From positions 496,001 through 560,000 of the forward strand of contig JAKZZE010000033.1 of the NCBI GenBank assembly GCA_024220505.1: a stretch of 64,000 nucleotides of DNA, given 5' to 3'. A program made the position numbers and the translations under genes. The stretch's first letter is position 1. Every line of letters begins with the position of its first letter. Source of the stretch: Rhizopus arrhizus (lineage: Eukaryota; Mucoromycota; Mucoromycetes; Mucorales; Rhizopodaceae). The notes beneath the pieces were generated by a model. The model had not been told where the DNA came from. It was given only the letters and a program-made list of their open reading frames with translations, and did no database searches. Positions 32,091 through 43,955 of this stretch are shown one piece after another.

Positions 32091-33726
32091 CAGTGGGTCA
32101 AAAAACTGCACCAACCTAACCTAATTTTTCGGAAATAAGAGCATAGGTCTGTCAGTTTTATAGCAAACATTATGAAACTTGAACCAAACAAATTTAATAC
32201 TATTATAATTTATTGACAAAACTTTCAAAGTCAGAAGCTGAGTATACACTTAAAGCGCGCCCAGAAAAAAGCGGAGGTCGGTTGGTGCAGTTTTTTGACT
32301 TTTAAAATAAAAGTGGGTTTGACACTATATGCCCGGACTGAGGCCATTCCGGCAGATATAAATTAGTCTGTGGAGTATGTAGTCACACTGGGGATCTTAA
32401 AATAAACTTTTTTGCAATTATTTTCCTTTTTTTTCTTTCCTACTTTACCCAAACGTATCATACATCGCCAGTGTCTATCCATCATTAGAAATGCCCAAAA
32501 CGGTTCCATTCGATGTTCAAAACAGTATCAAACCACTATTGGAAGATAGCGTTGACCCCACAGTCATTGGGAAACGAGTTTGAGTGCATAGAAATACCGT
32601 TAATAGGTATGCAAATAACTGGAAGCATAATAGAATACGTAAAAGCGGAGATAAATCGAGCATTGTGGCAAAATCAACGCGTCGATACATGAAGAGACAA
32701 GTACTCACGGGTTATTGGAAGACTGCCAAGGATGTTCAAATGAAGTTGGAGGAGCTTGGACACCCTATGTCGTATCAATCGGCCATTAATGTTTTACATT
32801 CAGTTGAAATTTATGCTGAGATCAAAAAGAAGAAGCCATTATTGACTGAAAAGCATAAGAAGGCTCGATTGACATGGGCAAAAAAGCATCAATACTGGAC
32901 AGTACATGATTGGCGACGTGTGATATTTTCTGGTGAGACCAAAATTAACATTTGGGGCTCGGATGGTTGCAAATATTATTGGAAGAAAAAATGCGATCGT
33001 TTACAGCCCCACCATATCGACGTTACTGTGAAGCATGGAGGCGGCGGTCTCATGTTATGGGGTTGTATAACCAGCGCAGGACCTGGATACGCATATCAGG
33101 TCTATGATGGTACCATGAATTCAGAGTTATACCAAGAAATTCTTGCTACAAGTCTGAAGGATACCATGAAGTACTATGGTCTGAATTGGAAACCATCGGT
33201 ATTTCAGCACGACAATGATCGTAAACATCGATCAAAGTTCACAACGCAATGAATGAAAGATAGGGGCATGGTTTACATTGACGATTGACCATCACAAAGT
33301 CCAGATCTTAATCCTGTTGAACATGTATGGCATCATTTGAAGTTAAAGCTGAGCATCTATGATAATACGGCGACCAGCATCCATGAACTGTGGGAAAGAG
33401 TCGAAAATGAATGGAATTCGTTTACTAAGAAACAACGCATCAAATATATAGACAATTTGCCCGACAGAATACAAGCAGTATTAGCAGAAAAGGGTGGATC
33501 CACTCGATTTTAAGAAAGTCAAAAAACTGCACCAACCGACCTCCGCTTTTTTCTGGGCGCGCTTTAAGTGTATACTCAGCTTCTGACTTTGAAAGTTTTG
33601 TCAATAAATTATAATAGTATTAAATTTGTTTGGTTCAAGTTTCATAATGTTTGCTATAAAACTGACAGACCTATGCTCTTATTTCCGAAAAATTAGGTTA
33701 GGTTGGTGCAGTTTTTTGACCCACTG
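32091..33726 (+). mobile_element. Tc1-like element G2
   Basis: 1636 bp, same ends and same about 215-bp bipartite terminal repeats as G1, flanked by TA (32089-32090 and 33727-33728). F1 has the intact empty site ATCCAATATAAT-GTACG (complement near 12598-12612), so G2 arrived after the two CACTA copies separated. Confidence 0.95.
32491..33513 (+). pseudogene. Tc1-family transposase, inactivated (G2)
   Basis: 341 codons including the terminal TAA, same length as in G1, from ATG 32491. It carries the same three in-frame TGA codons (before VHRNTVNRY; after KFTTQ; before PSQSPDLNP) and the same loss of the first catalytic Asp (SGETK). Around a dozen amino-acid differences from G1, including a damaged linker (GDKSSIV for GGRPSIV), show further decay. 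The unbroken middle piece spans 32584-33252. Confidence 0.9.
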
Positions 33727-34988
33727 TAATTGTACGTCATTACTTACCTGTCCTCGACAATATTCAATGCAACCCATTTAGCAGATTTAATTACTTTCAA
33801 CAATCTACATTGTAATCTACATTCAACAGGATGATTAATATTTAAACACATGCAATTTTATTTCTATTTACCAAAATTGTTTTTCTTTTTTTTTTATCAC
33901 ATGATGGATAATTGTCTTATACAACCATGGTTACTTTTCCTCAAGTCCGTGCGCCTATGCTTTATTGGGTTTCATAATACTCTATCATCATTGCTGTTAT
34001 CGTTAATATCATCACAGTCGCTTCAAACAAAATCCACATTGCAAAATAAAACAAAGTATTAAAATCTAATAAAAAACATCAGTTAAGAAAAAAGTAACAA
34101 GCAAACAAATTATACCTTTTGTCTTGTTCAAACATACTATCTATACAATATGTTGTTGGTTAAGGTTCAATCTATCTGAAGCAGCATAGAGTATAATTTT
34201 ACCTAATATCAACAGCATACACAATATGAAACAACACACCAAGCATAGTATACAAAAGCAGAGGATGAATTGTTGCGACAAACTGGTCTACAGCATGATA
34301 GAGTATTGATTATACAGTTAGGTTGTACACTACAGATAGAGTCAGTAAGGTGTCAAGGTAAGGAGCGGAAAGGAATACAAATAAAGATATAAAGAAGAGC
34401 AAGGGTTGTTGCATGTTGTAATGTAGCTATAAATAAGTTTTCTTTTAATTAGTGAACCATTCGTTAAAAACATCTTGTTTGACTAAAGCTCTCGCAATAT
34501 TTGAAGTAAAAGAATACTAGAGCTTACTATAAGTAAAGATAAAAAGAAATGGTTAAAAGGAATACAACATTCAACAACTTTATACCAATGCACATAATAT
34601 TTTTTTTTTCATTTGTAATGCGTTGACTGTTTGAGCTGATTTAGTTTTAGCTATTTTGTTTTCAAAACATGGTGCATATCAGCAATAAGTAAAAGTATCA
34701 AAAACTGTTAACAAAGTAGAGTAATAATGAATATACGAAAAAAAAAGAAAAGAGCCATAAAAAAAAATAAAAATAAAATAATGCTTTAAAATCCATGCAA
34801 GTTTATTTCATATAATTAACGTCATAGGACCAATGGCATTGAAGAATAACAACTAAGCTATATAAAAAAAGTACCAACATTACCATCATGGAGATCTAGT
34901 CATGACAAGACAATTCTAAACGACATTTAACAAATAATAGTAGAATTTATTTAACAAAAGATAAAACAATAAAAAGAAAAAGAAACAA

Positions 34989-35054
34989 TTATATTCTTCT
35001 CTTTTTATTTTGACGACGAGAAGTAGGACGAGTGCCAGAATGGGTGGTAGACAT
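34989..35054 (-). CDS. 21-aa basic micro-ORF inside F2
   Basis: The same MSTTHSGTRPTSRRQNKKRR-I peptide as at 11247-11312, identical in the two CACTA copies. Coding status unproven. Confidence 0.25.
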   Translation of the reverse strand: MSTTHSGTRPTSRRQNKKRRI

Positions 35055-36586
35055 AATGGTATGCTTTCCGATCTTTAATGCCTTTTTCTTCATTTCATTT
35101 ATGTAGCCTTCTTTTTTTTATTTTTTTATGCTTTTATGCCTATGTCTATGATTTAATAACTTCTTTTTCCATGTTCTTTTTTTTTTTAATTACCATCAAA
35201 ACTCCATCCAAAATATATATCTAATCTTCTCTTATGTATTGCTGTATTCACGTAAATCACTCTTCGACTATAGCCCAAATAAATTCTATGCATATGTTTC
35301 TATGCTTAAAGCCTTTTACAAGAAACTATTTTTATACGTTTTGTAGCTGTAATAAAAAAAATCGTTTTAAGAGTTTTTTTTAAAAAAAGCGTCAGGTTTT
35401 GTATCTGTTAACAAGTTGCACAGCAAAATGATATGTTATTTGACACCTTCCATTATCTCTACAATGTTACGTTGCTGTTAAAGGAATTTATGACCTTATA
35501 TCCAATATGCTAATCAAAATAAGATTTTTTTCATTATGGGTACTGAACTTGTATTTTTTTTTTCCTACCAAATGAAGACTTTTTTTCTACTAAATATTTC
35601 ATAAAGCATAGGACTAAACAGAATGTAGCTCATATTCTGTAAACATACATTAGACACAGTGTATATCAACAAACGATCACTATTTACCTTAAAAAAAAGC
35701 TAATTCTTGTTAAATAATTGTGAAAACTAGATTAAGGTACAAGATAAATAATAAAAGTTTAATTGTTAGCAAGTGTTTAGAATAGTAAAAATAATTACGA
35801 GCCGTAAGAATTTCGTAGCAGGATTACATGAAGAAAGAAAAGAAGTACAATCGGAAGTTTCTTGTACTTTTTGAAACGCTTGTAAGTTATAACGACGTCA
35901 TCCTAGAGCATTTGCAAACTCGTTTTTTTTTTTTTTATTACAATTATTTTTGAAATTCGGTTTATTTTAATTCATGATTACAACAATTATTAGTAGTCAA
36001 ACAGATTGAATTCCTTTGGCTTCAATTAAACTGACTATAACAGAGAAAAAGTATAATAACAAAGGACAACCTACTCAAATCAATATTTTTACCCAATGAA
36101 GAAGTAATTTAAACAAATTACTTTATTGTATATGGTCTGAATTTGATAATAGTTTATACAACTCTTTTTTATATCTATTACGCATTTATATTCTTCAGTT
36201 TATTTCCCCATATTTAATACAAAAAAATAAAGATTCACAACTATGACAAATCACTCTCAGTTCAATTAACATAAAAAGTTTGTAATGTAACTCGACTAGT
36301 AAAAGTATAATGAAGCAGTACTACAATTGGATACAAAGAAAAGTTACAGCAATCAAAGCATATCTTGTTTAAATTTGCTAAAATAAATAGAACTAAAGGC
36401 ACAGGTGCATTACTGACTCTTTGCCATAATGCTTACATGTCTTCTTTTTCACATTTTAAGTTTCCATTAAAAACATATCAGCTAGAGCACAAGATGTGGA
36501 AGTGGTTTAAGATACGACAATTGACAGAGGCATAAAAAACGTAAGCTTTGTTCTTTTTTTTTACATTTTTGGCAGTAATGGAGCTA

Positions 36587-38216
36587 CAGTAGCGGACAAA
36601 ACTGGTGCACAAAAATTAAAATCAACATTGTATCTCCGCCATATGTCTGCGACTTTTGTGGCATATACCATCTGAAAGACAGTCCAAAATATACATTATG
36701 TTATGTAAACCGGAACTGTGCCGGACATCCCCCAGGCATAAGGTCATTTTTAGTGATTTTTTGCATATTTCAATTTTCGCCAAAAATGTAGTGCTTGTCT
36801 AGCCTTCTTTCAATTTTCCCCATATCTCTCCCGTTTGCTTTCAGATTTCACAGCATATTAGTAAATTTTAGTAGCTCTTAAAAAATATATAAAACTGTAC
36901 TTATTTTGTATTTCCCATTGAGTCCCCCCTTTTGTTTTTACCCTATTCACTATAACAAAGTACTAGCCTTATATGTTTAAGAAAATAAGCAACTGTAAAA
37001 ACGAAACTCTGAGATCTCGAACACGCCTAGTTCGTACGACAGCAGATATTTCTAGAGTAACAAGGATCTCTAAATGGACAATCAACAGGAGAAAGAGGGA
37101 AGAAAGAAACTTAATGTCTTGTGATCATGAAGGTATTCCGCTATTAGCCTGAAAAGTTATTAGTTCAGTCATCAACCTAGAGCTTGGACAAGGTCCGCTA
37201 CACACAGTTCCTGATGCTCAGCACATTTTGAGGACCTTAAGATACAGTGTTAGCAGACTGTCAGTCTAAAGGCACAGTAGGAAGCTAGATTTTGAGTCCG
37301 GAAGTAAGGAATCGAAGAATTTCATCAGCTGTATAAGTCGGAAAAAGCGATGAATGTGGTATCACAACAAGCCATTGTATACTATAGAGGGTTGGAAGTC
37401 TGCTATCTTTAGCAATGAAACAAATATGAACATTATGGATGCAGACAGTATACACTAATATTGAAAGCAAGTCGAGCAACCTGAGCGATTTTTTCACGGT
37501 GATCAAACAATGAAGCATGCTGGCTGCTCTGTTATGTTTTAAGGCTGTATTAGATATTGAGGACCAGAATATGTGTGTCAGGTATACGATGGTATAATGA
37601 ACTCATAAATATACACATATATTTCGCTTACTTCATACCACAAAAGCCTAGCGTATAGTGGTCTAAAACGTCGTAATCTCTCGTTTCAGTATGACAATGA
37701 CACAAGGCACAAGTCAACGCATGTCACAAACTCAATATTTGATAACAGCGCTTCTGTGCTACAAGTTTAGCCGCCACTAATCCCGGCCTAAGTCCGCTTA
37801 AGCATGCCAGGTGGCAATTGATGGCAAAGGTATGATGATACGACACTAGATCAAAAAGGGTCGATGATCTTTGGAAAAGAATAGTTAAAGAGCCGGGTTC
37901 TTTTACTGAAAATGATATACACGCATATTATTAGCATATGCAAAGAAGAATATCCGATAATATCAAGAGATGAGATGATTATATAAAGTCTAAGATTTTA
38001 GCCACTTTTGCGGTTTTTAGAAAATATAAGATTTTATAAATTCAAAGCACGCTTATCGCTCAGTTTTAACAATGTCATGCTTAGAACATACATAGATTAC
38101 AATGACTAGTATATCCTCCTTCTAGTACAGTTTCATGACTATTGCAATTACCATGAGCAGGTAATGGTAGTTAAAAGCTAAAAAAAAGTTTTGTGCACCA
38201 GTTTTGTCCGCTACTG
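36587..38216 (+). mobile_element. Tc1-like element H2 (degenerate copy)
   Basis: 1630 bp, TA-flanked, inserted in F2; F1 lacks it. I count about six base differences from H1, while both differ from the intact H3 throughout. Its decayed transposase region starts at 36973. Confidence 0.95.
36973..37994 (+). pseudogene. Decayed Tc1-family transposase (H2)
   Basis: Same start, stops and frameshifts as the H1 pseudogene; no open frame longer than a short fragment. It shares its lesions with H1, so both copies descend from an already dead element. Confidence 0.85.
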
Positions 38217-38699
38217 TATAAGTTGTCTCTTTTTTTGTTCTTGCAAATTATCAATTATAAAAACAACCACAAAATATAGTTCAAGAAAGAAACAAAAAAG
38301 AGAGTCGCAGAACGTTTTTCTTTAAAAAAATAAAAAATTGTACATAATCTACTTTCTTTGTAATTGCTTAAAAAAACCAATGAAAAGGAATCTTTTTTTA
38401 CGACCATTACAATCATAATGCAGAAAAATGCAAGTTGTGTAATATCGGTTCGTGACGTCTTTTAACAGCAAAACTCAGGTTTTATATAGTTTAAAAAGTG
38501 ATTTTGCCAAGTAGATCCAGCCCATTTCAACATTTACCTGCAAAAAAAAAAAAAAGTGGAGCAATAAAAATGAATGGAGCTTTTTAAAAAAAAATACGGA
38601 GAACAACCAAAAAATAAACTCAAAAATAAACGAGAAGCACTGTAAAAAAATGCTTTAAGGAGTATTCGTATCCTTCAACGAGCATTCTTTGCGCCGCAG

Positions 38700-39092
38700 T
38701 TGAAGAAACCGGCAGGTGCTATGGAAGTAGATCAAAGGACCGGTGTCAACAGGGTAGAAGAGGCTGGAAGTGCTACCAATCCAGCTGTAGTCAATGTGGT
38801 CGATCGAGACTGGGAAACGGAGGATGGTCTATCTGACGAATCATCAACCGACCTTTCCTCTATGTATTTTGAAGACGATGCTAGCGATGACGATCAAGCT
38901 TCGATGACATCCGATATGGGTGATGGTGTGTCAGTGTACTGTTATCCGTATAGTCTACAACGAATGCGTGTTAGTTCACCCTTGCGCAGTGTCGTTATGA
39001 TCAAAGGCAAGCCAGTTGAAGCGGAGTTCGATACTGGCGCTAGCGTAAACGATCTTGGAATAGGATTATCTGGCTCAAAACAACTTTTCTAG
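38700..39092 (+). pseudogene. Retrotransposon fragment with aspartic-protease motif
   Basis: An open stretch of about 130 codons reading MEVDQRTGVNRVEEAGSA at its start, an acidic Ser/Asp-rich middle (EDGLSDESSTDLSSMYFEDD), and PVEAEFDTGASVN, the D-T-G-A/S active-site motif of retroelement proteases. After ASVNDLGIGL the frame ends. It begins directly at the end of CACTA element F2, so the upstream part is missing or displaced. Better GC balance than the flanks supports former coding use. No reverse transcriptase follows. Confidence 0.55.
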
Positions 39093-39164
39093 GCGTGTTT
39101 TCTTTTGGTGCCGTTAGGCTTATGAATACACAAACATTACAATCATAAGAATTAAACGGGGGTT

Positions 39165-39484
39165 TATTAGAACAACAATTTGAACAAAAACAACTAAAGC
39201 AGGAAGACGCTGCAGGTGCTGGTGGTAACAGTACCAATACAAGCTCGTTATCGGCATTACCAGAATATGTCGAACGCGCCGTTAACTCAACTACCGCCCC
39301 CGGTGCAGCGGTAGAAGTCAGTAGAGGAGGCCGTAAAGGTGACCTCTATGCTTGTCGGACCCGAGAGGTCTTACTTAGGATGGTCAGTAGTGACGTCCTG
39401 GAGAGAGGAAAGGAACTAGACCTTGAGAGGATTTGGAACCTTGTTAGCACGGTTATGGTCAGGGAAACCGGAATGTGGTTGTGA
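39165..39484 (+). pseudogene. Coding-like fragment, probably retroelement
   Basis: A frame without a start codon reads LEQQFEQKQLKQEDAAGAGG, then SALPEYVERAVNSTT and DLYACRTREVLLRMVSSDVL, to a TGA at about 39484. Composition is coding-like and much less AT-rich than its surroundings. It lies just after the protease fragment and may be part of a gag or of the same damaged element. Family not recognised. Confidence 0.35.
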
Positions 39485-39884
39485 TAGCGGTTACGGTTAT
39501 GTTTGAAAATAAAAAAAAAGTAAATATAACCCAAAAAGTCCAAAAAGAACAACAAAACAAGAACACAAAGCACGAGTGCCGCTTTCGCTTCGAAATGAAG
39601 CTTCCTCAGGTGACTTAAACTTGCTCTTATATATCTTTTTCCACAAACTTAAAATTCTAGATAACGTAAAAAACTTAATCTAAAAAATCTTAAGGGAAAA
39701 CGTTTTAGAATGTCGCCAAGACGTAATAAATTAAAAAGACCTGGAGCGGGGCCAGCGATGGTGCTGTAACGTTGGACCAGATTCGGCGATGTAACCCAAG
39801 ATAATAATGTTACAAAAAAGAAAATGTATGACAATGACACGGGAATGGTTTGACTTACACAAGGAACGAGAACATGAATGCAGT
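39485..39884. other. Region between coding fragment and repeat
   Basis: No gene recognised; a short (TTATGG/TTACGG)-type stretch near 39450-39500 resembles the G/T-rich lead-in seen at other borders of the dispersed repeat. Confidence 0.4.
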
Positions 39885-41520
39885 TGTGGTTAAACCCCAA
39901 AATCCTGTGGTTGCCCGCTTAATTTCAGAGTTGTGGTTAGGGCACTTTTCTTGACGATAACTAAAGTTAGAGTCACGGCTATAGCAAAAATATGAAATTC
40001 AGTGCTGGCCGGTGACTTTTCGGAGTGATAACCAACACTAGGCGCACCCCGTTTGCTCTATATAAATGGTATGAAGCAATTTTTTACAAACAACATTACT
40101 TGGCGGTTATGGTTGAAAAGAAGCAGAAGATGGTTGTGATTGTGGTTATGGTTATGGTTAAACCCCAAAATCCTGTGGTTGCCCGCTTAATTTCCGAGTT
40201 GTGGTTGGAGCACTTTTCATGACGATAACTAAAGTTAGAATCACGGCTATAGCAAAAATATGAAATTCAGTGTTGGCCGGTTACGTTTCGGAGTAATAAC
40301 GAACACTAGGTGCACCCCATTTGCTCTATAAATGGTATAAAGTGATTTTTACACATAGCCCACTATTTTGGTGCCTATACCTAGGCTTTTAGCTAAAATT
40401 TGGCCTATGACTAAAGTTAAGCGGAGTGATAACCAACACTAAGTGCACCCCATTTGCTCTATAAATCACACAAAGTGATTTTCACACATAGCTCACTATG
40501 TCTATGCCTATGGATAGGCTTATAGCTAAAATTTGGCCTATGACTAAAGTTAAGCTTGGATCTCTGATTATTTGCATGGTTAAACCCCAAAATCCTGTGG
40601 TTGCCCGCTTAATCCCAGAGTTGTGGTTGTGGTTGTGGTTAAACCCCAAAATCCTGTGGTTGCCCGCTTAATTTCAGAGTTGTGGTTGGAGCACTTTTCA
40701 TGACGATAACTAAAGTTAGAATCACGGCTATAGCAAAAATATGAAATTCAGTGTTGGCCGGTTACGTTTCGGAGTAATAACGAACACTAGGCGCACCCCA
40801 TTGGGTATATAAACGAGATAAAGTGATTTTTACACATAGCCCACTATTTTGGTGCCTATCGCTAGGCTTATAGCTAAAATTTGGCTTATGGCTAAAGTTA
40901 AGCGGAGTGATAACCAACACTAAGTGCACCCCATTTGCTCTATAAATCACACAAAGTGATTTTCACACATAGCTCACTATGTTTATGCCTATGGATAGGC
41001 GTATAGCTAAAATTTGGCCTATGACTAAAGTTAAGCTTGGATCTCTGATTATTTCTAAGGTTATACCCTAAAATCCTGTGGTTGCCCGCTTAATTTCAGA
41101 GTTGTGGTTAGGGCACTTTTCACGACGATAACTAAAGTTAGAGTCACGGCTATAGCGAAAAAGTAAAATCCAGTGTTGTCCGGTTACTTTTCGGAGTGAT
41201 AACCAACACTAGGCGCACCCCATTGGGTATATAAACGAGATAAAGTGGTTTTTGCATATAGCTCACTATTTTTGTGCCTATGGCTAGGCTTATGACTAAA
41301 ATTGGGCTTATAGTTAAAGTTAAGCGGAGTGATAATCAACACTAGACACACCCCATTTGGTCTACAAATCATACAAAGCCATTTTTACACATAGCTCACT
41401 ATGTTTATGCCTATGGATAGGCTTATAGCTAAAATTTGGCCTATGACTAAAGTTAAGCTTGGATCTCTGATTATTTCTAAGGTTAAACCCCAAAATCCTG
41501 TGGTTGCCCGCTTAATTTCA
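39885..41520 (+). repeat. Dispersed 422-bp-family repeats, about 1.6 kb
   Basis: Irregular, mutually diverged monomers of the same family as the big array, with several TTAAACCCCAAAATCCTGTG starts (39892, 40159, 40582, 40639, 41484). Variants carry TATA-like TCTATAAATGG or GGGTATATAAACG. The block ends inside the 3' end of the Gag-protease ORF. Confidence 0.9.
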
Positions 41521-43612
41521 GAATTGTGAAATGAATGGAAAGTTTAGGAAGCAAATCTGTCCCAATAAGAATTTTACAATTGTGAGAGGAAGCATGATCG
41601 TCAATAATATGAAACTTATGTTTAATAATATGGTCAATGTTGTCGTATTCGACATTCACATAATCAATAGATCTCATTCTGGGAATTTGGTCGCCATTTG
41701 CTAAAACTAGGTTACCAGGAACTGAATGAAATTTAATATTATTGTCTATTGCAAATTTTTTATTTATGACAGAGACACGTGCACCAGTATCTATGATACC
41801 ATAAGCGTTCACATTATTAAGCGTGATTGGAGTAAAGGGGGAATAAGCCACATTATCCGATTCGAATAGACTATCATCTTCTCCAACTTTATTGTTACGA
41901 ATGGCAAAGACATTTTTGTTATACTCTTCATCAAAACTAGTATTTATATTTTTATTTGAACAGATTATATTTCTGTCATAATGCTTATAAAGAAATTCAA
42001 TTTCGTCATCAGATGATTCACATTGCTCATACGAGTGCGAGGTAGATTCATTATTACTAGGAGATAAAGATAAATCAGTAACTCTGTTTTTAGGAGATTT
42101 ATTTATCTGACTAATGCTAGTGATCGAGTTGGACAGCTCTAAATTGCTAACAGTTTTGTCATTCCCTTTAGAAGAATTACTTACAATTTTTTTGCCATAT
42201 TTTCTTTTGATATGTTCAAGTCTTACAGAACAAGATGAATAATGACGAGGAGAGTACTTGGCAGTTTTGCAAAATGTGCATATACCTTGTTTCTTTAAAT
42301 CTGCAATTTCTTGCTCAAATTCAACAGATGTTTTTGAAACTTTTTGGATCTTATGTTCACTTTGATGTACCATTTTTCTTTTTTTAGTATTGGCGTTATC
42401 ATCCTGTTCAACGAGTTTTTTGGTATTGTCTTTCTTTTTCTTATCCTTAAGGATGTTCAACAAAGCAGATTCTAAGTTAGCCATTTCTTTAATTAGAATT
42501 GACTCCAGAACATTCCATTCCTTAGGCAGAGGAATAGGCAAGTTGCGTGTTGAATAAATACTTTCTCCAGTGATATTGGAGCTAATAGAGACAAGCGAGG
42601 GAAGATTTTTTTTGACAGTAGCTTGGACAATTTCCTGAAACTTGACAGTGTAAAGCCTCGAAATGAAATGTCCAATCAAGAAAGTGTTATCATGCATGTT
42701 AACCTTTGCACCAAGAGAGAAAAGACGATATCGATCCATTGCTTGGGTCAAAGTTTCACAACGTTCTTGTTTGAAATTGATAAGATTTTTAAACCACATC
42801 TCTGGTGTAGTTTGTGAAGCAAGATCGAAGCGTTGTTTCAAGACTTCTTTTGCCTGATCCCAATTCAAAGCGGTTTTCTTATCCATACAACGTCTTTTAA
42901 TGAATCGTTCGAACCAGTCATGGTCGGTATCACTGTCAGACTTTTCAAAAGAAACTTCCAGGTAGTGCAACCAATGATCCTCTACAGATACATCATAATC
43001 CAAGAATTTTCTTTGGAAATCTCTAATAAACATATCCAAAGATGGTTCATTACTTGGTCTGACGTTTTTATCACCTTCGCGAAGAGTGAGCTGATACAGA
43101 GTACTAGCGGTAGGGTTGACGTTGAATTTTGGGATTTCACGGCTTGGGATAAGTCTATCGTTGGGTGATGAATTTCTAGATCCATTGCCCTTCAACTCAT
43201 GATTATGCAGTTCTAACTGGAAAGCAATAAGAGCGTTAACATCATTTAAAACTGATACAGCATAGCTCAATTGCTTTTCGTTTTCTTCAAGTGAAGTTAG
43301 CTTATTTTCTAAAATAAAACTCGCTTTATTATTATTTAATTTTTCAATTAAATCAAAGAACAAGGATTTTTGAGCCATCAACCTCTCCATATAATTGGAA
43401 GGGTCCGAAGAAGGAACAGCAGGAGAAGAGTCAGTAACTTCATCCATCTCAGCATCAGTTTCAATGGATGCATCATCACGAGGATGGATGGATGAGTTTG
43501 ACGCTCTACTTTCGAGGGTTTCAAGATCCATTCTATCCAAGGACTTAGCTACTTCATCAGCTGAATCCTTTTCAACGTTTTTGGCAGGGGATTGATTAAT
43601 AGAAGAATTCAT
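41483..43612 (-). CDS. Ty3-type Gag-protease polyprotein, truncated before pol
   Basis: 709 codons from ATG 43612. The N-terminal 150 residues are acidic and Ser-rich. Residues about 190-400 look like a retrotransposon capsid region (HWLHYLEVSFEKSDSD, then KEVLKQRFDLASQTTPEMWF, and FKQERCETLTQAMDRYRLFS). A Lys-rich stretch (DKKKKDNTKK) and a zinc-knuckle variant CTFCKTAKYSPRHYSSC follow; spacing is CX2CX8HX3C instead of the usual CX2CX4HX4C. Near the C-terminus are the protease motifs YGIIDTGARVSV, LVLANGDQIP and ILIGTDLLPKL. The last 12 or so residues (KLSGQPQDFGV) come from the dispersed repeat, which has cut the gene before any reverse transcriptase. It is intact as a frame but cannot retrotranspose alone; it could be a domesticated or simply truncated Gag. 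Confidence 0.8.
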   Translation of the reverse strand: MNSSINQSPAKNVEKDSADEVAKSLDRMDLETLESRASNSSIHPRDDASIETDAEMDEVTDSSPAVPSSDPSNYMERLMAQKSLFFDLIEKLNNNKASFILENKLTSLEENEKQLSYAVSVLNDVNALIAFQLELHNHELKGNGSRNSSPNDRLIPSREIPKFNVNPTASTLYQLTLREGDKNVRPSNEPSLDMFIRDFQRKFLDYDVSVEDHWLHYLEVSFEKSDSDTDHDWFERFIKRRCMDKKTALNWDQAKEVLKQRFDLASQTTPEMWFKNLINFKQERCETLTQAMDRYRLFSLGAKVNMHDNTFLIGHFISRLYTVKFQEIVQATVKKNLPSLVSISSNITGESIYSTRNLPIPLPKEWNVLESILIKEMANLESALLNILKDKKKKDNTKKLVEQDDNANTKKRKMVHQSEHKIQKVSKTSVEFEQEIADLKKQGICTFCKTAKYSPRHYSSCSVRLEHIKRKYGKKIVSNSSKGNDKTVSNLELSNSITSISQINKSPKNRVTDLSLSPSNNESTSHSYEQCESSDDEIEFLYKHYDRNIICSNKNINTSFDEEYNKNVFAIRNNKVGEDDSLFESDNVAYSPFTPITLNNVNAYGIIDTGARVSVINKKFAIDNNIKFHSVPGNLVLANGDQIPRMRSIDYVNVEYDNIDHIIKHKFHIIDDHASSHNCKILIGTDLLPKLSIHFTILKLSGQPQDFGV

Positions 43613-43700
43613 TCAAAAAAATGAGATATTTGCAGATAAAAGTGAGAAAAAAGAAAGGAAATAGTACTTGAAAACTAGTGAATGAGTCTCTATGTAACCT

Positions 43701-43955
43701 TGTTATTAGATTTCAAGACGAGAGACAGAACCCATTTAATCAAACTACGCCTTTATATAGGAAATGAAATTATTCAGGGACCAAAGTGAGTTCAAGGTCA
43801 ATTTTAGTATTGAGCTTGAACAATATAAACATTGTATATGAGCTTTAAGGAATATGTAATAAGTAATATTATGTCTTCAGTACTTGTTATTTCTTATATA
43901 AGATCTGAGTAATCTCATACGAATAATAAGTATTTAATAATGTAAATACGACACA
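43701..43955 (-). repeat. Possible 5' LTR of the Gag-protease element
   Basis: On the minus strand the sequence runs TGTGTCGTATTTAC...TCTAATAACA, contains TATATAAAGGCG (about 43750-43761) and ends about 90 bp before the Gag ATG. TG...CA ends and a TATA box fit an LTR, but no partner LTR remains and no clear primer-binding site follows. Confidence 0.4.

Larger units (their letters stand above)
31555..38699. mobile_element. CACTA-type element F2 with two Tc1 insertions
   Basis: Inverted copy of F1, starting CACTACGGCGCAAAAAATC at 31555 and ending GCGCCGCAGT at 38699, a mutated form of the GCGCCGTAGTG end of F1. Subtracting G2 and H2 leaves about 3.88 kb, close to the 3.91 kb of F1. Flanks do not show a clear 3-bp duplication, and the last bases are altered. 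Apart from microsatellite length and scattered substitutions it is colinear with F1. Confidence 0.85.

Noticed and set aside
38700..39484. A host gene beginning at 38700
   Set aside because: The start falls exactly at the end of CACTA element F2 and the sequence contains a retroelement protease motif (FDTGAS), so a truncated retroelement is more likely.
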